Shown in pieces: positions 6,553 through 15,941 of a stretch of DNA of 16,225 nt. The position numbers and the translations under genes are program-made. Position 1 is the stretch's first letter. Every line of letters starts with the position of its first letter. Source of the stretch: JBBRGK01 sp036741355 (lineage in GTDB: Bacteria > Chloroflexota > Dehalococcoidia > CAUJGQ01); the NCBI GenBank assembly GCA_036741355.1, contig DAINSK010000061.1:1-16225 (forward strand), read 5' to 3'. The notes under the pieces are model-generated. The model did no database searches. It was not told where the DNA came from and was given only the letters and a program-made list of their open reading frames with translations.

Positions 6553-6744
6553 GTGTTAACGGACCCAATTGCCCGAGATATTGACATGGAAGTGGTCGAT
6601 GGCGAGGAACGCATCACGGTCATCGGGGCGACCGGGGATGGCCGGCTCTTCCTCGTCGTATACTCAGAAAGGAACGGCCGCATTCGCCCCGTGACGGCGT
6701 TCAGGGCTCCATCTCGATACCGGCCGTACTATGAGCAGAGATAG
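6553..6744 (+). CDS. BrnT-like toxin, N-terminally truncated
   Basis: The 63-residue product resembles the C-terminal half of BrnT-type ribonuclease toxins. VLTDPIARDIDMEVVDGEERITVIG is followed by GRLFLVVYSERNGRIRPVTAFRA and an RYRPYYEQR end, matching the family order of a DP segment, a GEER turn, a VVY(T/S)ER strand and a final R...YY. Whole BrnT proteins are about 90 residues and start with a short basic N-terminus before a KHGV..EEV helix. Here the in-frame codons upstream (6520-6552) still read RLTRAEVEHV, a fitting piece of that helix, but an in-frame TGA at 6517 and the end of the glyS repeat cut it off. The GTG at 6553 has GAGG eight bases upstream. It is probably inactive or altered; the family call is from remembered motifs. 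Confidence 0.55.
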   Translation: MLTDPIARDIDMEVVDGEERITVIGATGDGRLFLVVYSERNGRIRPVTAFRAPSRYRPYYEQR

Positions 6745-6745
6745 C

Positions 6746-6994
6746 ATGACGCGGAAACTCATTCGTACCAGGGACGACATCCCCAAGCACTTCGAGAGCG
6801 CAGCAGAAGAAGCCGCGTTCTGGCAAAGCCATGAACTCGCAGATGAGTTCATCGAAGCGCATATTCGCCCGCGGGGACAATCGGCGTCGGCCGTCCTCCA
6901 ATCGCTCCGTGACCAACGTGCCGCCGAGGAAGCCACGCGGCTTCCACCCATTCCTGCTTCGAGCAGCAGCCGGCAGCGCGTGCGCAAGGAGTAA
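6746..6994 (+). CDS. CopG/BrnA-like antitoxin with altered C-terminus
   Basis: The 82-residue product has IPKHFESAAEEAAFWQSHELADEF at about residues 11-34, which matches the IP.F.SEEEE..FW..HD..D segment of CopG-type antitoxins found beside BrnT toxins. The usual following DNA-binding strand and helix are not apparent; instead the chain continues with a charged helix and a Ser/Arg/Lys-rich tail. The last ten residues (SSSRQRVRKE) are encoded by the glyS leader repeat, so the native antitoxin end was probably lost. The ATG at 6746 starts one base after the toxin stop; an in-frame ATG at 6731 overlapping the toxin gene by 14 bases is equally possible. The stop TAA at 6992-6994 overlaps the glyS ATG (TAATG), so glyS translation may be coupled to this gene. 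Confidence 0.55.
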   Translation: MTRKLIRTRDDIPKHFESAAEEAAFWQSHELADEFIEAHIRPRGQSASAVLQSLRDQRAAEEATRLPPIPASSSSRQRVRKE

Positions 6995-7122
6995 TGGTGA
7001 GGACGACAGTCGATATGGAGAAGATAGTCTCGCTGTGCAAGCGGCGAGGCTTTGTTTTTCCAGCCGCCGAGATCTACGGCGGTTTTGCCAACGCGTGGGA
7101 CTACGGTCCGGTCGGAGTTGAG
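6963..7122 (+). repeat. Direct repeat, downstream copy (start of intact glyS)
   Basis: This is the second copy of the 160-base block at 6361-6520. Its first 29 bases encode the antitoxin-like C-terminus while carrying the AAGGAG ribosome-binding site at 6986-6991. The five bases CAGCG of the upstream copy are TAATG here, which supplies both the antitoxin stop and a new ATG for glyS. After 7122 the sequence continues into the rest of the intact synthetase gene. Confidence 0.93.
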
Positions 7123-8373
7123 CTGCGCAGGAACATTCGCGACGCCTGGTGGCGCTCCATGGTGCAGGAGCGGGACGACGTCGTCGGTATTGAAGCGACG
7201 GTCATCACGAACCCGATGGTGTGGGTCGCGTCCGGGCATGTGAGCACCTTCAACGACCCGATGGTGGACTGCAAGAACTGCAACTCGCGCTTCCGGGCTG
7301 ACCACATAGACCTTGGCAGCCCTTGTCCCGACTGCGGCGTCACCGGGCAGTTTACCGAGCCCCGTATGTTCAACATGATGCTGAGCACGAACGTCGGTCC
7401 CGTCAAGGACGATGCCAGCGTTGCATACCTGCGTCCGGAAACGGCGCAGGGCATGTTCATCAATTTCGACAATGTCCTCACCACGACGCGCAAGAAACTG
7501 CCTTTCGGCATCGCGCAGATCGGCAAGGCGTTCCGTAACGAGATCACGCCCGGGAATTTCATCTTCCGTACGCGCGAGTTCGAGCTGATGGAGACGGAGT
7601 ACTTTGTGCGCCCCGGCAAGCATCATGAGGCGTACGACTACTGGCGGCTCGAGCGGATGCGCTGGTACCTGCGCCTTGGTGTGCGCCGCGAGAAGCTACG
7701 GTTCTTCCGGCATCCGCAAGAATCTTTGTCCCACTACTCAGCCGGCACGACCGACATCGAGTATGAGTTTCCGATTGGCTGGCAGGAGCTCGAGGGTATT
7801 GCCTCGCGCACTGACTTCGACTTGAAGCAGCACATCGCCACCAGCGGCAAGCCGATCAGCTATTTCGACGAGGAGAGCGGCGAACATCTGATCCCGTACT
7901 GCGTCGAGCCGGCAGTGGGCGTGGACCGCGTCATGCTGACGCTGATGTGCGACGCCTACGACGAGGAAGTGCTAGAGAAAAACGAAACACGTGTCGTCCT
8001 GCGCCTCCACCCGATCGTCGCGCCAATCAAGGTGGCGATACTTCCGCTCAGCCGTAACGAGAAGCTTGGTCCGACCGCTCGCAAGGTGTGGGATCTGCTC
8101 CGGCCGCACTTTGCCACGCAGTTCGACGACGCGCAAAGCATTGGTCGCCGGTACCGGCGTCAGGATGAGATCGGTACGCCGTGGTGTGTGACGATCGACT
8201 TCCAGACGGTCGAGGAGGACAACGCCGTCACTATCCGCGAGCGCGACAGCATGTCACAGGAGCGGGTTAGCATCCAGGAACTGGTCGGCGCAATCCGCTC
8301 TCGCTATGACGCCGCGGTAGCGGCCACACGCACCAGTGCTGATGACTTTGAGTTCGATTTTGGGACGTTGTAA
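6994..8373 (+). CDS. glyS: Glycyl-tRNA synthetase, dimeric (alpha2) class II type
   Basis: This enzyme charges tRNA-Gly with glycine using ATP. The 459-residue length and YGGFANAWDYGPVGVELRRN fit the single-chain homodimeric type rather than the two-subunit GlyQS type. A zinc-ribbon-like insertion has C93/C96 and C111/C114. Motif 2 is AFRNEITPGNFIFRTREFE at 179-197, and motif 3 appears as CVEPAVGVDRVML in the second half. The C-terminal 110 residues look like the anticodon-binding domain (KVAILPLSRN, then QDEIGTPWCVTID). The start may be ATG 6994 or GTG 6997; the GTG aligns with the start of the truncated upstream copy, and both use AAGGAG at 6986-6991. sbcD follows 15 bases after the stop, suggesting one transcript. 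The position behind a toxin-antitoxin-like pair and a partial self-copy is unusual. Confidence 0.96.
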   Translation: MVRTTVDMEKIVSLCKRRGFVFPAAEIYGGFANAWDYGPVGVELRRNIRDAWWRSMVQERDDVVGIEATVITNPMVWVASGHVSTFNDPMVDCKNCNSRFRADHIDLGSPCPDCGVTGQFTEPRMFNMMLSTNVGPVKDDASVAYLRPETAQGMFINFDNVLTTTRKKLPFGIAQIGKAFRNEITPGNFIFRTREFELMETEYFVRPGKHHEAYDYWRLERMRWYLRLGVRREKLRFFRHPQESLSHYSAGTTDIEYEFPIGWQELEGIASRTDFDLKQHIATSGKPISYFDEESGEHLIPYCVEPAVGVDRVMLTLMCDAYDEEVLEKNETRVVLRLHPIVAPIKVAILPLSRNEKLGPTARKVWDLLRPHFATQFDDAQSIGRRYRRQDEIGTPWCVTIDFQTVEEDNAVTIRERDSMSQERVSIQELVGAIRSRYDAAVAATRTSADDFEFDFGTL

Positions 8374-8388
8374 TCGCCCTTGGCTAGC

Positions 8389-9488
8389 ATGAAAATCGTC
8401 CACTTCGCTGACCTGCACATCGGCGTCGAGAACTACAGCCGGCCCGACCCGGAGACAGGACTCCCGTCGCGGCTGGCTGACTTCTTGCACGCACTCGACG
8501 AACTCGTCGACTTTTCGCTGGACGATCAGGTTGACATGGTGCTTTTCGCGGGCGATGCGTATAAATCGCGGGATCCGTCGCAGACGCACCAGCGTGAGTT
8601 CGCAAAGCGGATCAGGCGGCTTACGACTGCCGGCATCTCCGTGTTTCTGTTGGTCGGCAATCACGACCTGCCGAACGCGATCTCACGCGCTAGCGCGCTG
8701 GAGATCTTTCAAACCCTTGCCGTGGAGGGAGTCTGGGTCGGCTCGCGAATCGGGACGACCGTCGTGCCGACTCGTAGTGGACCGGTTCAAATTGTCGCCG
8801 TACCCTGGCCGAATCGCAGCACTCTGCTTACGAAGGACGAACACCGTAATCTGAGCATCGACGAAGTGGACAAGAAGATCGAGGAACTGCTTCACGAGTT
8901 GATCACGTCGGAAACCGATGCGCTCGATTCCAGCGTGCCGGCGATCCTGACGGCGCACATCGCCATGCACGGCTCGAAAGTGAAGACCGGCAGCGAACAA
9001 TTCATGACCGTCGGCCGTTTCCCGGAGCTGATGTCGAGCACGCTCGACCCCGAGCGATTCGATTACGTCGCTCTCGGACACCATCACGTCCAACAATTGG
9101 TTTCGCAACGGCCGCCGATGTATTACGCCGGCAGCCTGCAACGCGTCGATTTCGGTGAAGAGCACGATGAGAAAGGGTTCATGGTCGTCACACTGGACCC
9201 ATCCCTGCCGGCCGGACAGCGGGCAACCGCAATCGAGTTCCATAAGGTGAACGCCCGGCGCTTTGTGACGGTCGACGTTACAGTGCACGGCGACGATCCC
9301 ACAACCGAGGTCGTCGACGCGATCCGAAAGGCCGGCGTGAGAGACGCCATTACGCGTGTCCAGATAGCGCTCACGCCGCAGCAGAACGCGGCACTTCGCG
9401 ACAACGAGCTGCGGGACGCGCTGGCGCCCGCGCACTTCGTTGCGGCTATCACCAAGAACGTGACGCAGGAGCGTCGCCGTCGCGTCCT
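8389..9488 (+). CDS. sbcD: DNA double-strand-break nuclease subunit SbcD (Mre11 type), 3' end in assembly gap
   Basis: SbcD is the nuclease subunit of the SbcCD (Mre11-Rad50-like) complex that opens hairpins and trims protein-blocked DNA ends. The metallophosphoesterase motifs are intact: FADLH with D8 and H10, FAGD with D56, GNHD at 90-93, TAHIAMHG with H190, and ALGHHH with H231 and H233. I chose ATG 8389 (MKIVHFADLH) over an in-frame TTG three codons earlier, because family members begin directly with this strand. No good ribosome-binding site is visible, so translation may be coupled to glyS, which stops 15 bases upstream. The frame is open for 366 codons up to the run of N. Family members are usually about 400 residues, so the C-terminal tail is missing from the assembly rather than the gene being broken. 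Confidence 0.95.
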
Positions 9489-9588
9489 NNNNNNNNNNNN
9501 NNNNNNNNNNNNNNNNNNNNNNNNNNNNNNNNNNNNNNNNNNNNNNNNNNNNNNNNNNNNNNNNNNNNNNNNNNNNNNNNNNNNNNNN
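9489..9588. other. Assembly gap of exactly 100 N
   Basis: The run of 100 undetermined bases is probably a scaffolding placeholder of unknown true length. It covers the end of sbcD. Only 17 determined bases lie between it and the sbcC start. Any reading frame drawn across the gap, including one that reaches a stop at 9622-9624, is not reliable because the true length modulo three is unknown. Confidence 0.98.
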
Positions 9589-9605
9589 CGAGAGGACCTC
9601 CGCCC

Positions 9606-12170
9606 GTGGTGCCGCAGCGGCTAAGCATGCGCAACTTCCTGTGCTATCGAGAGAATTGCCCCCCGCTCGACCTCAGCGACATTAGAGTCGCTTGCCTCAG
9701 CGGCGAGAACGGGCACGGCAAATCGGCCCTGCTGGACGCCGTCACCTGGGCGGTGTGGGGCCAAGCGCGGGCCCGAACCGACGACGAGCTGATCCACGTT
9801 GGCCGCGTCGACATGGAGGTCGAGTTCGACTTTCGCGTTGGCGACGTCCAGTACCGGGTCGTGCGCAAGCGGCGCAAGGGAACGGTAAACAGCCCCGGTC
9901 GCACGATGCTCGAGTTTCAGGTTCTCTCGTTGGGAGACTGGAAATCGCTGAGCGGTACCACCGTCCGTGAGACGCAGGCCCGCATCATCCAGGCCGTGCG
10001 GCTCGACTACGACACCTTTCGCAACAGCGCGTTCCTCGTCCAAGGTCGAGCCGACGAATTCACGCTCAAAGCCCCCGGGGAGCGGAAGCGCGTTCTCGGC
10101 GAGATCCTCGGCCTTGGCGCGTACGACGGCTACGAGGCGAAAGCCCGGGACGAGCGGCGGCGCTGGGAAGGCGAGGGACGACGCTTGGACGCGCTGCTGA
10201 CACAATATGCAGCGGAGATCGAGCGCGAGCCCGCGTACCTGCGCGAGCGCGGCGAAACGTTCGAGGAACTGACTTCCATTGAACGCGAGTTAGGCGACCG
10301 GCGGGCGTCATTATTGCGGCTGCAGGAGATTGAACGGCAGGTCCAGCTTCTTCGCTCACAGGCAGAGACCGCCGAGCGCGACCGCCGCCAGGCCGCGGAC
10401 CGCGTCGAGCGCCAGACCACCGAGGAGGCACGCCAGCAGGCCGTTATCGACAGGTACCAGGCGATTCTCGAGCGTGCCGATCAGATACGGGTCTGTTTCG
10501 AAGAGCTAAAGTCGGCACGACAGGCCGAAAGCGAGCAATCGCGGCGCCTGGCCACCGTCGTTGGGCTACGGCGCGACGAAGCGGCCGCGCTCGCCGAGGT
10601 TGAGCGGGAGAGAGGGCGGCTGCGGTCGCGGGCGGATGGTCTGGGCGTCGAAATGCAGCGGTTCCAAACGCAGGCGGATCGGAGCGCGAACCTCGAAGCC
10701 GAACGCGGGGCAATCGAAGCGGAGCGTACAGCGGTCGAACGCGAAGAGCGTCGGCTGGACGACCTGCGCCGGGAGCTCGGGGAGCAGCTCACCGCCGTTG
10801 GCCAGCTTCAGGCGGCCAACAAGCGGTTGCGCGACGACATGGAAGGGCTGAAACGCCGGCAGACGGAGCTGCAGGACGGCGGCGCACTCTGCCCGGTTTG
10901 CCGCACGGAATTGGGTGCCGATGGCAAGCAGCGCCTCAACGATACCTACGAACACGAGGGCAGCGAGCTGGCGGACCTGTTCCGACAGAATAGGAACCGC
11001 CGCGAGGCTGCCGAGGCGGCCGGTGCCGCAGTTCAAGAGGAGATCAAGCGCGTTGATGAGGCGGCGAGCCGCGATCGCGCTGCTCTGGAGCGCCGCACCG
11101 CGGGGCTGGACCGAGATGAGCGAGAGACACAGAGCGCCGCGCAAGCGCTGCCAACCTTGTTGAAAGAGCTGGAGGAAATCACCGGAAACCTCAGCGCCGA
11201 GGGATTTGCCCCTGGGGCCCGGGCGAGACTGCAGGATATCGGAGCCAATATCGACGCCACGGACTATGACGAAGTCGCTCATGAACTCGCAAGAGAGGCG
11301 GTCCAGCGACTCGCTGGGGCCGACGCCGAATACACCGAACTGCTGCGCGCTGAGGAAGCCGTACAGGCTGCTCGGGCCGCGATCGATCGGGCTCGTCAGG
11401 AGCTGGACGAGTGGCAAGCGACGTTGGTGCAGGCGGAACAGAGGGCAAAGGAGCTAGCTGAATTGCTCGCCGCTCAGAAGGATCCGCGGGCAGACTTGAT
11501 CCGTGTGGGCGGCGAGATCGGGGCTTTGGAGGCGAGCGAACGCCGGCTGAGGCTGGCGCTTGGCGCCGCCGAGCAACGCCTTGAGGATTGCCGCCGGTTC
11601 CGGCGATTGCATGAGCTGCAGTCTTTGGAGATGGCGAAGGCACGTTCCGAGCAGCAGATCTACGACGACCTGGCAACGGCGTTTGGGCGCAAGGGAGTGC
11701 AAGCCCTGATCATCGACGCCGTGATCCCGGAGATCGAGGAGGAAGCCAACCGCCTCCTGAATCGCATGACCAACGGCCGTATGAGCGTGGCGCTGCATAC
11801 GCAGCGGGAGCTACAGCGGGGCGGCGCGACGGAAACGCTCGACATAACCATTGCAGACGAACTCGGGACGCGGGCGTATGAGATGTTCAGTGGCGGCGAA
11901 GCGTTTCGTATCAATCTCTCGCTGCGCATCGCGTTGTCGAAGCTGCTGGCGCGGCGAGCGGGCGCGCCGCTGCCGACGTTGATCGTGGACGAGGGCTTCG
12001 GTACCCAGGATGCAGCGGGTAGGGAACGACTACTTGAAGCGATAAACGCCGTTTCGCGCGATTTCGAGTGTCTAATCGTGATCACGCACATCGACGAGCT
12101 CAGAGACCAGTTCGACCGTCAGATCCGGGTGGAGAAACGCCCCGAAGGCTCATTCGCCTGGGTCGAATAA
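9606..12170 (+). CDS. sbcC: DNA double-strand-break repair ATPase SbcC (Rad50 type)
   Basis: This 854-residue SMC-like ATPase partners SbcD. The N-terminal half-site has Walker A GENGHGKS at 33-40 and a Q-loop in FLVQGRADEF (Q146). A long heptad-like charged region from about 180 to 640 forms the coiled coil, with the zinc hook CPVC at 429-432, almost exactly at the middle. The C-terminal half-site has signature SGGEAFRINLSLR from 762 and Walker B LIVDEGFGTQD with D795/E796, then a VITHIDEL switch. The start is GTG 9606 or the adjacent GTG 9609; GAGAGG at 9590-9595 serves as ribosome-binding site. It follows sbcD, with the junction partly hidden by the gap. The last codons (FAWVE and stop) are inside an 83-base tandem repeat. 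Confidence 0.96.
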   Translation: MVPQRLSMRNFLCYRENCPPLDLSDIRVACLSGENGHGKSALLDAVTWAVWGQARARTDDELIHVGRVDMEVEFDFRVGDVQYRVVRKRRKGTVNSPGRTMLEFQVLSLGDWKSLSGTTVRETQARIIQAVRLDYDTFRNSAFLVQGRADEFTLKAPGERKRVLGEILGLGAYDGYEAKARDERRRWEGEGRRLDALLTQYAAEIEREPAYLRERGETFEELTSIERELGDRRASLLRLQEIERQVQLLRSQAETAERDRRQAADRVERQTTEEARQQAVIDRYQAILERADQIRVCFEELKSARQAESEQSRRLATVVGLRRDEAAALAEVERERGRLRSRADGLGVEMQRFQTQADRSANLEAERGAIEAERTAVEREERRLDDLRRELGEQLTAVGQLQAANKRLRDDMEGLKRRQTELQDGGALCPVCRTELGADGKQRLNDTYEHEGSELADLFRQNRNRREAAEAAGAAVQEEIKRVDEAASRDRAALERRTAGLDRDERETQSAAQALPTLLKELEEITGNLSAEGFAPGARARLQDIGANIDATDYDEVAHELAREAVQRLAGADAEYTELLRAEEAVQAARAAIDRARQELDEWQATLVQAEQRAKELAELLAAQKDPRADLIRVGGEIGALEASERRLRLALGAAEQRLEDCRRFRRLHELQSLEMAKARSEQQIYDDLATAFGRKGVQALIIDAVIPEIEEEANRLLNRMTNGRMSVALHTQRELQRGGATETLDITIADELGTRAYEMFSGGEAFRINLSLRIALSKLLARRAGAPLPTLIVDEGFGTQDAAGRERLLEAINAVSRDFECLIVITHIDELRDQFDRQIRVEKRPEGSFAWVE

Positions 12171-12235
12171 CGGCGCTGTGCGATGTGCGGCCAATTGGAA
12201 TACGGGGACCTACGCGTTGTCCCCGCCTTCACTCG
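12153..12235 (+). repeat. 83-base tandem repeat, first unit, covering the sbcC stop
   Basis: This unit and the next (12236-12318) are head-to-tail copies with a period of 83. I count 8 mismatches over the first 79 positions. The unit encodes the last residues of SbcC (FAWVE), its TAA stop and the downstream hairpin. The similarity may begin up to four bases earlier (CTC at 12149-12151). Confidence 0.9.
12203..12225 (+). terminator. Hairpin in first repeat unit, likely sbcC 3' end
   Basis: CGGGGAC at 12203-12209 pairs with GTCCCCG at 12219-12225 around a nine-base loop, starting 33 bases after the sbcC stop. The plus-strand tail is CCTTC with no real T-run, so termination of sbcC here is plausible but imperfect. 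Confidence 0.5.
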
Positions 12236-12318
12236 TTCGCCTGGGTCGAATAACGACGCCGTGCGATGTGCGGCCAATAAGAAAGCGGGGCCCTACGTGT
12301 TGTCCCCGCCTTCAGAAG
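12236..12318 (+). repeat. 83-base tandem repeat, second unit
   Basis: This is the second copy of the unit at 12153-12235. It repeats the final FAWVE codons and stop of sbcC out of context, then a variant hairpin. Differences cluster at the left arm and flank of the hairpin (four changes in the ten bases 12276-12285). It fills most of the gap between convergent sbcC and fdxA. Confidence 0.9.
12285..12309 (-). terminator. Likely rho-independent terminator of fdxA
   Basis: Read on the minus strand, GCGGGG (12309-12304) pairs with CCCCGC (12290-12285), with a near-match extension to ten pairs on the outer side, and is followed by TTTCTTATT. It lies 27 bases after the fdxA stop and is a better terminator for the minus strand than for the plus strand. 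Confidence 0.65.
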
Positions 12319-12335
12319 ATTCATGTCGGACGCAT

Positions 12336-12617
12336 CTATACCAGGGCGTCGACCTTTTGGCGCGCGGCGGCCTTGTCCTTGTACCACAGGGCGTTGATTT
12401 CGGTGTATGGCTTTTGATCGTCGGGCACGTCATCTTCCGCGAAGATCGCGGTGACCGGGCAGGCCGGCTCACATGCGCCGCAGTCGATGCACTCGTTGGG
12501 GTCGATGTAGAGAATCTTGTCTTCGTCGCCGTCGTCGTGGATGCAGTCCACCGGGCAGACTTCCACGCAGGACCGATCCTTGGTGCCGATACACGGGCTC
12601 GTGATGGTGTAGGTCAC
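12336..12617 (-). CDS. fdxA: Seven-iron ferredoxin ([3Fe-4S][4Fe-4S])
   Basis: This small, acidic cytoplasmic electron carrier has 93 residues. Cysteines at 9, 17, 21, 25, 43, 46, 49 and 53 follow the pattern of Azotobacter-type 7Fe ferredoxin. By that comparison C9, C17 and C53 would bind the 3Fe cluster, C21, C43, C46 and C49 the 4Fe cluster, and C25 would be the extra cysteine. Both CP motifs (CPVDCI and CPVTAI) are present. The C-terminal extension (KPYTEINALWYKDK) is typical of bacterial 7Fe proteins. The start is GTG at 12617 with GAGGTG and AGAGGA just upstream. It is transcribed separately from uvrA, as a 186-base gap with a promoter-like element lies between them. The redox partner is not indicated by the neighbours. 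Confidence 0.94.
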   Translation of the reverse strand: MTYTITSPCIGTKDRSCVEVCPVDCIHDDGDEDKILYIDPNECIDCGACEPACPVTAIFAEDDVPDDQKPYTEINALWYKDKAAARQKVDALV

Positions 12618-12680
12618 TCCTCTTCACCTCGTAACTCGTCGAGCGAGCGGCATTGGGAATGCGAGTGTTCGTTCGAAGCA

Positions 12681-12709
12681 ATTCTACAACGCGCGACAGG
12701 CACGAACAA
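12681..12709 (-). promoter_or_regulatory. Candidate promoter of fdxA
   Basis: On the minus strand, TTGTTC (12709-12704) and TAGAAT (12686-12681) are separated by 17 bases. The -10 matches 5 of 6 consensus bases and the -35 only 3 of 6. It would give a leader of about 55-60 bases before the GTG at 12617. Confidence 0.5.
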
Positions 12710-12729
12710 TGAATAAACCAGTAATCTGC

Positions 12730-12743
12730 TTCGCTTAAGCGAA
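12730..12743. promoter_or_regulatory. 14-base perfect palindrome upstream of the fdxA promoter
   Basis: TTCGCTTAAGCGAA reads the same on both strands and lies about 20 bases upstream of the fdxA -35 and 60 bases downstream of the uvrA stop. With no loop it suits a dimeric DNA-binding protein better than a terminator. I cannot name the protein. Confidence 0.4.
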
Positions 12744-12803
12744 AATCATGAACAGCCTGCCTGATTCGTCGCTGCGTACGAGGTCTTGGCGCAAGAATCG
12801 GGG

Positions 12804-15773
<2,970 letters not shown>

Positions 15774-15842
15774 GTAGTCGCTCCTTGGGTGGATCGGAAA
15801 TGGGTTAGGGCAGGCGCCGGGAGAAGAAGAGCGGACGGGATA

Positions 15843-15856
15843 CGAACGTCTGTGCT
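15843..15856. promoter_or_regulatory. SOS-box-like element at the uvrA promoter
   Basis: CGAAC-GTCT-GTGCT resembles the LexA box CGAAC-N4-GTTCG of Firmicutes and Actinobacteria. Seven of the eight core positions GAAC-N4-GTTC match. It sits just downstream of the predicted uvrA -10, where a repressor would block transcription. The LexA motif of this organism is unknown, so this is tentative. Confidence 0.35.
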
Positions 15857-15865
15857 GTACCACCT

Positions 15866-15874
15866 AATGTATCA
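15866..15874 (-). promoter_or_regulatory. Candidate extended -10 promoter of uvrA
   Basis: On the minus strand TGA-TACATT (15874-15866) is an extended -10 element. No good -35 is seen at 16-18 bases upstream, which is tolerable for extended -10 promoters. The leader to the GTG at 15773 would be about 85 bases. The rest of the 168-base divergent region holds no clear plus-strand promoter for the pterin dehydratase gene. Confidence 0.35.
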
Positions 15875-15941
15875 GCTTTTGTGACACGGTTACAGTCCCG
15901 ATCTGCACCAAAACGGGCTCGTAAGGCACGAGAGTTGCGCG

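Noticed and set aside
6361..7122. Insertion sequence or transposon at the glyS duplication
   Set aside because: No transposase, terminal inverted repeats or short target-site duplication is visible; the flanking repeats are direct copies of the host gene.
6664..7626. Minus-strand open frame of 320 codons across the glyS start, with a similar peptide encoded at 6275-6568
   Set aside because: The peptide similarity between the two minus frames is only the reverse reading of the duplicated glyS block; no independent coding evidence.
9589..9624. SbcD ending at TAA 9622-9624 and overlapping sbcC
   Set aside because: The frame is reached only by reading through 100 N of unknown true length. The overlap may exist but cannot be asserted.
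12183..12716. Plus-strand open frame of 177 codons downstream of sbcC
   Set aside because: Covers the tandem repeat and the complement of fdxA, whose cysteine motifs on the minus strand are decisive.
15774..15863. 30-residue N-terminal extension of UvrA
   Set aside because: The residues are unlike any UvrA start; a good ribosome-binding site and the family N-terminus support the GTG at 15773.
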